Positions 4,941 to 8,232 of a stretch of 8,232 nucleotides of DNA are shown piece by piece. Positions within the stretch are counted from its first letter, which is position 1, and every line of letters begins with the position of its first letter. The notes below the pieces were generated by a model, which was not told where the DNA came from, made no database searches, and worked only from the letters and a program-made list of their open reading frames with translations. Source of the DNA: DASPKO01 sp035628055 (GTDB lineage: Bacteria > Planctomycetota > Phycisphaerae > Phycisphaerales > UBA1924); NCBI GenBank assembly GCA_035628055.1, contig DASPKO010000229.1:1-8232 (forward strand). The letters are read 5' to 3'. Made by a program: the position numbers and the translations under genes.

Positions 4941-7058
4941 ATGAAAACCCGTCTCCTCGCCTTCCTGCTTCTCAGCGGCCTGTGCGCCCCGGGCGCCGCC
5001 CGTGCCCAGGAGACCGCGACCGCCAAACCGCCCGCGGGCCGCGCCATGTCGGCCGGGGCCGCCCCCGCGGCCCTCATCCCCCGCGAGGTGCTCTTCGGCA
5101 ACCCCGAGCGCATCCAGGGCCGCCTCAGCCCCGACGGCCGCCACCTGGCCTTCATCGCCCCGCACAACGGCGTGCTCAACGTCTTCGTCGCCCCGGCGAG
5201 CAAGCCCGACGCCGCCAAGCCCGTCACCAGCGACACCGGGCGGGGCATCCGCCGCTATCTCTGGGCCTACGACTCGTCCCACATCGTCTTCCTCCAGGAC
5301 AAGGGCGGGGACGAGAACTGGCGCGTCTACAGCGTCAACACCCAGACCCTCGACACCAAGGACCTCACGCCCCAGGAGGGCGTCGCCGCCCAGATCGAGG
5401 GCGCCAGCGAGAACTTCCCCACCGACATCCTCGTCGGGCTCAACGACCGCGACCCGCGCTGGCACGACCTCCACCGCGTCAGCATCGTCTCGGGCGAGCG
5501 CACCCTGGTCCGGCAGAACGACGGCTTCGCCGGCTTCGTCGTCGACGACGACTTCCGCGTCCGCCTCGCCGCCCGCCCCACGCCCGAGGGGGGCATGGAC
5601 CTCCTCAAGGTGAGCGACACCGGATCCCTCGAGCCCTGGACCAGCGTCCCCACCGAGGACGCCCTCTCCACCGCGCCCCTCGGGTTCACCCGCGACGGCC
5701 GGACGCTCTACATGAACGAGTCGCGCGGGCGCGACACCGCGGCCCTCAAGTCCATCGACTTCGCCTCCGGCGCCGAGAAGATCATCGCCGAGGACCCCCG
5801 CGCCGACGTGGGCGGCTTCATCGCCCACCCCTCCACCGGCGTCATCCAGGCCGTCTCCTTCGAGCACCTCCGCGAGACCTGGAAGGTCCTCGATCCCGCG
5901 ATCGCCGAGGACATGGCCGCCCTGGCCAAGATCGCCGATGGCGACTTCACGGTCACCGGCCGCACCCTGGACGACTCGAAGTGGACCGTCGCCTACGTGA
6001 TGGACGACGGCCCGGCCCGCACGTACCTGTACGACAACGCGACCAACACCGCCACCTTCCTCTTCACCAGCAGCTCGAAGCTCGAGGGCCTGCCCCTGGT
6101 CAAGATGCACCCGGTGGTGATCAGGTCCCGCGACGGGCTGGACCTGGTCAGCTACCTCAGCCTCCCCCCCGGCTCCGACGCCGACGGGGACGGGCGCCCC
6201 GAGCGCCCCGTCCCCATGGTTCTCAACGTGCACGGCGGCCCCTGGGGGCGCGATTCCTGGGGGTACAACCCCGAGCACCAGTGGCTCGCCAACCGGGGCT
6301 ACGCGGTCCTGAGCGTCAACTTCCGCGCCTCGACCGGCTTCGGCAAGACGTTCACCAACGCCGGGATGAAGGAGTGGGGCGGCAAGATGCACGACGACCT
6401 CGTCGACGCGGTCGAGTGGGCCGTCCGCGAGGGCGTCGCCCAGAAGGACAAGGTCGCCATCTTCGGAGGCTCCTACGGCGGGTACGCCGCCCTGGCGGGC
6501 GTGACCTTCACCCCCGAGCTCTTTGCCTGCTCGGTCGCGATCGTCGCCCCCTCGAACCTCCAGACTCTCCTCGCCTCCATCCCCCCCTACTGGACCTCCT
6601 TCTTCGAGACCATGGTCAAGCACGTGGGCGACCCGCGTACCGAGGAAGGCAGGAAGTTCCTCGCCGAGCGCTCCCCCCTCACGCACGTCGACAAGATCGT
6701 GCGCCCCCTGCTGATCGGCCAGGGCGCCAACGACCCGCGCGTCAAGCAGGCCGAGGCCGACCAGATCGTCCAGGCGATGACCGCCAAGAACATCCCGGTG
6801 ATGTACGTGCTCTTCCCGGACGAGGGGCACGGATTCGCGCGCCCGCAGAACCGCATGGCGTTCTACGCCGTCGCCGAGGGCTTCCTCGCCCGGCACCTCG
6901 GGGGCCGCGCCGAGCCGGTGGGTGACGACTTCGAGGGTTCCAGCGTCACCGTGCCCGCGGGTGCCGACCAGCTCCCCGACGTGCACAAGGCCCTCGCGGG
7001 CCGCGGCGACGCGGGGACGCGTCAGCCGGACCACCCCGCCGGGCACGACCACAAGTAG
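4941..7058 (+). CDS. Secreted prolyl oligopeptidase family (S9) serine peptidase
   Basis: The 705-residue product starts with a clear Sec signal peptide (MKTRLLAFLLLSGLCAPGAARA, cleavage before QE at about 22/23), so it acts outside the cytoplasm. Residues about 45-385 form the beta-propeller, with the typical opening REVLFGNPERIQGRLSPDGRHLAF and repeated strand motifs. Residues about 390-655 are the alpha/beta-hydrolase domain: oxyanion region NVHGGPWGRDSW (429-440), nucleophile elbow GGSYGGY (S511), GANDPR (D598) and DEGHGF (H630). The triad is intact. Family members cleave short peptides, often after Pro or Ala, through the propeller-gated cavity; the exact substrate here is unknown (S9C-like acylaminoacyl or dipeptidyl peptidase is most likely). 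An acidic SDADGDGRPE insert (412-421), calcium-loop-like, precedes the catalytic domain. A roughly 50-residue hydrophilic tail ends in HPAGHDHK. Alternative roles such as esterase are less likely given the propeller. Confidence 0.93.
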   Translation: MKTRLLAFLLLSGLCAPGAARAQETATAKPPAGRAMSAGAAPAALIPREVLFGNPERIQGRLSPDGRHLAFIAPHNGVLNVFVAPASKPDAAKPVTSDTGRGIRRYLWAYDSSHIVFLQDKGGDENWRVYSVNTQTLDTKDLTPQEGVAAQIEGASENFPTDILVGLNDRDPRWHDLHRVSIVSGERTLVRQNDGFAGFVVDDDFRVRLAARPTPEGGMDLLKVSDTGSLEPWTSVPTEDALSTAPLGFTRDGRTLYMNESRGRDTAALKSIDFASGAEKIIAEDPRADVGGFIAHPSTGVIQAVSFEHLRETWKVLDPAIAEDMAALAKIADGDFTVTGRTLDDSKWTVAYVMDDGPARTYLYDNATNTATFLFTSSSKLEGLPLVKMHPVVIRSRDGLDLVSYLSLPPGSDADGDGRPERPVPMVLNVHGGPWGRDSWGYNPEHQWLANRGYAVLSVNFRASTGFGKTFTNAGMKEWGGKMHDDLVDAVEWAVREGVAQKDKVAIFGGSYGGYAALAGVTFTPELFACSVAIVAPSNLQTLLASIPPYWTSFFETMVKHVGDPRTEEGRKFLAERSPLTHVDKIVRPLLIGQGANDPRVKQAEADQIVQAMTAKNIPVMYVLFPDEGHGFARPQNRMAFYAVAEGFLARHLGGRAEPVGDDFEGSSVTVPAGADQLPDVHKALAGRGDAGTRQPDHPAGHDHK

Positions 7059-7081
7059 CCGGCCCCGACATCAAGGCTGAC

Positions 7082-7117
7082 GCAGACCGCCCGCCCCCGC
7101 GGGCGGTTCTGCTTTAA
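7082..7117 (+). terminator. Intrinsic terminator of the peptidase gene
   Basis: A long stem pairs 7082-7094 (GCAGACCGCCCGC) with 7099-7112 around CCCC, with a single-base bulge in the 3' arm, followed by TTTAA. It begins 24 bases after the peptidase stop. The T-tract is short, but the stem is the strongest hairpin in the intergenic region and is correctly placed. Confidence 0.8.
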
Positions 7118-7128
7118 GGGAAGCAGAA
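7107..7128. repeat. Second hairpin sharing the terminator's 3' arm
   Basis: TTCTGCTT (7107-7114) and AAGCAGAA (7121-7128) are perfect complements around TAAGGG. The left arm is also the distal part of the terminator's 3' arm and its T-tract, so the two structures compete for the same bases. On the minus strand it could act in the opposite direction. Confidence 0.5.
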
Positions 7129-7215
7129 GGAAGGGACGGAGCCACGGAGGCACGCAAGACTCCGAAGGACAGAGGCAGAAAACTAAAGGATCGAGAGACC
7201 TGGGCCACAGAGCCG
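7129..7215 (+). repeat. Purine-rich spacer with degenerate ACRGAGSC repeat units
   Basis: Four 8-base units of the form ACRGAGSC are visible: ACGGAGCC (7136-7143) directly followed by ACGGAGGC (7144-7151), then ACAGAGGC (7169-7176) and ACAGAGCC (7207-7214). The stretch between is rich in A and G, with fewer C and T than the flanking genes, and contains no reading frame. From memory, degenerate CACAGAG-type tracts are dispersed between genes in several bacterial genomes including planctomycetes; membership in such a family here is inference. Confidence 0.45.
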
Positions 7216-7268
7216 GCAGACGACTCTGACGCGGGACCCCGTCTCCGATCCCCGGGCCCGGCCCCCCA

Positions 7269-7283
7269 CTACGCTCCGCCACC
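7269..7283 (+). promoter_or_regulatory. Leaderless-type promoter element for the methyltransferase gene
   Basis: CTACGCTCCGCC (7269-7280) ends three bases before the ATG at 7284. TACGCT (7270-7275) has the TAnnnT form of a -10 and lies eight bases before the ATG, so transcription would begin at or next to the start codon. It matches CTAGGCTCCGCC before the VTT start at all but one position. No Shine-Dalgarno or clear -35 is visible. Confidence 0.45.
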
Positions 7284-7955
7284 ATGCCCGACATGACCCC
7301 GCAGCGCTGGGCCTACACCACCGCGTACCTCCGCGGCATCTTCGGCACCGAGGACCAGCAGCTCGCCACCCTGATGCCCCGGGCCGTCGCCGCGGGCCTC
7401 CCGGACATCGCGGTCTCCTCCGACGTGGGCCGCCTGCTCAAGCTGCTCACGGGCCTGACGCGCGGCCGCCTCGCCCTCGAGCTGGGAACGCTCGCCGGCT
7501 ATTCCGGGATCTGGATCGCCCGCGGCCTGGCGCCGGGCGGGCGCCTCATCACGCTCGAGCCCGAGCCGCTCCACGCGGACTTCGCCCAGCGCGAGTTCGC
7601 CGCCGCCAACCTCGCCGACCGCGTGGAGCTCCGCCGCGCCAAGGCCCTCGACGCCCTCCCCGCCCTCGCCGCCGAGCTGGGCGAGGGCTCGCTCGACCTG
7701 GTCTTCTTCGACGCCATCAAGCGCGAGTACCCCGCCTACTGGTCGCTGGTGCGACCCCTGCTGACCGTCGGCGGCCTGCTGATCGCCGACAACATCCTCG
7801 GGGCCGGCGACTGGTGGATCGACGAGACCCCCGGCACGAGCCCCGACCGCGACGCGGCCGACCGCTTCACGCGCGCCGTCGCCTGCGACCCCGACTTCGA
7901 CTCTACCGGCTTCCCGCTCCGCGAGGGCGTGCTGGTGGCCCGCCGCCTCCGCTAG
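7284..7955 (+). CDS. Class I SAM-dependent O-methyltransferase, metal-dependent COMT-like family
   Basis: The 223-residue product follows the family 3 O-methyltransferase layout. SAM motif I is LALELGTLAGYSGIWIARGL (63-82, with E66 and the GTxxGYS turn). TLEPEP (90-95) supplies the ribose-binding acid. DLVFFDAIKREYPAYW (138-153) and LLIADNILGAGDW (165-177) provide the divalent metal ligands D143, D169 and N170. Such enzymes move a methyl group from SAM to a hydroxyl of a catechol-like or related small molecule; the acceptor here is unknown. The protein is cytosolic, with no signal or membrane segment. The length is normal for the family (about 220). The usual DADK is DAIK here, so the residue after the first metal ligand pair departs from the common form. 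The start is the ATG at 7284, the first in frame, behind a promoter-like CTACGCT. It stands alone between the 7082 terminator and a convergent gene. Confidence 0.92.
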   Translation: MPDMTPQRWAYTTAYLRGIFGTEDQQLATLMPRAVAAGLPDIAVSSDVGRLLKLLTGLTRGRLALELGTLAGYSGIWIARGLAPGGRLITLEPEPLHADFAQREFAAANLADRVELRRAKALDALPALAAELGEGSLDLVFFDAIKREYPAYWSLVRPLLTVGGLLIADNILGAGDWWIDETPGTSPDRDAADRFTRAVACDPDFDSTGFPLREGVLVARRLR

Positions 7956-7961
7956 CCGGAT

Positions 7962-8232
7962 TCACTCCGCCCCCCGCGCCCCCGCCACGGGCGAGGCCGG
8001 GTCGAGCCCGCCCGGCCAGGGCGAGCGCTCGTACGCCTCCCGCGGGCTTGAGACCAGCGCCCACGGCGGCGTGTGCACCATCCGCACCGGCAGGAGCACG
8101 ACATCGGCCAGGCCGTACAGCGGGGCCGCCAGCCCCTCGAGCATGCGCCGGCCGCGGCTCGCGTCGCCGGCCATCTCCAGCACCGTCGCTTCGGTCGGGT
8201 GCTCGCCTCGCTGCCGCGCGGTCTCGCCCGTG
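7962..8232 (-). CDS. Unrecognised protein, C-terminal part (cut by window edge)
   Basis: The minus-strand frame is open from the right edge to a TGA at 7964-7962, leaving about 89 residues; the gene probably starts beyond the window, although a GTG at 8183 could start a 73-residue protein. The visible part reads EMAGDASRGRRMLEGLAAPLYGLADVVLLPVRMVHTPPWALVSSPREAYE, then a Pro/Gly/Ala-rich end. GLADVVLLPVRMV (about 40-52 of the visible part) could be a short amphipathic or hydrophobic segment. I do not recognise a family. Codon use matches the neighbours. It converges with the methyltransferase, with only six bases between the stop codons and no terminator in between. Confidence 0.55.
   Translation of the reverse strand, partial: TGETARQRGEHPTEATVLEMAGDASRGRRMLEGLAAPLYGLADVVLLPVRMVHTPPWALVSSPREAYERSPWPGGLDPASPVAGARGAE

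Noticed and set aside
4884..7052. A 722-residue open frame antisense to the S9 peptidase
   Set aside because: It is a shadow of the GC-rich peptidase gene: low-complexity Gly/Val/Ala/Glu/Asp sequence with no motifs, while the plus strand encodes a complete peptidase.
1..8232. A new defence, biosynthetic or mobile system
   Set aside because: There are no transposase, integrase, nuclease-helicase, toxin-antitoxin or CRISPR signatures. The genes are mainly recognisable stand-alone families with normal composition and mixed orientation.

Overview
The window is about 8.2 kb of very GC-rich bacterial chromosome. The strong preference for G or C at third codon positions, the secreted S9 peptidase with an acidic DxDxDG insert, and starts that sit right behind a promoter-like motif would fit a Planctomycetota (Phycisphaerae-like) genome. 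That assignment is an inference from style only: there is no rRNA or other taxonomic marker here.

Layout, left to right. (1) 1-1014, minus: the N-terminal 338 residues of a secreted protein of unknown function, cut by the window edge. (2) 1015-1286: a 272-base intergenic stretch with two abutting hairpins just behind dnaA and a CTAG-centred inverted repeat. (3) 1287-2924, minus: complete dnaA, the replication initiator, with all four domains. It has its own sigma70-type promoter at 3030-3058, whose -35 hexamer contains the stop codon of the gene upstream. (4) 3055-4020, minus: an RNase Z-type metallo-beta-lactamase-fold hydrolase with the full metal-binding set. (5) 4021-4089: a short divergent region with a strong GC hairpin abutting the Shine-Dalgarno of the RNase Z-like gene, plus a probable leaderless promoter for the gene on the other side. 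(6) 4090-4887, plus: a VTT (TVP38/TMEM64/SNARE-associated) membrane protein. (7) 4941-7058, plus: a secreted prolyl-oligopeptidase family (S9) peptidase with signal peptide and complete catalytic triad, followed by an intrinsic terminator at 7082-7117. (8) 7118-7283: a purine-rich spacer with degenerate ACRGAGSC repeats and a second leaderless-type promoter motif. (9) 7284-7955, plus: a class I SAM-dependent O-methyltransferase of the metal-dependent COMT-like family. (10) 7962-8232, minus: the C-terminal part of an unrecognised protein, convergent with the methyltransferase.

Functionally this is mostly a set of housekeeping genes that look separately transcribed rather than one pathway. dnaA and the RNase Z-like gene are co-oriented and could be partly co-transcribed. 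The VTT and peptidase genes are co-oriented with a 53-base gap and may form a small unit ending at the 7082 terminator. I found no defence system, mobile element, CRISPR array, tRNA or rRNA, and no convincing new multi-gene system. The most interesting signals are non-coding: a shared CTASGCTCCGCC element immediately upstream of two start codons, two mutually exclusive hairpins at the peptidase terminator, the hairpin against the RNase Z-like ribosome binding site, the purine-rich repeat spacer, and the structured leader and tail of dnaA. No stretch without a gene exceeds 300 bases.
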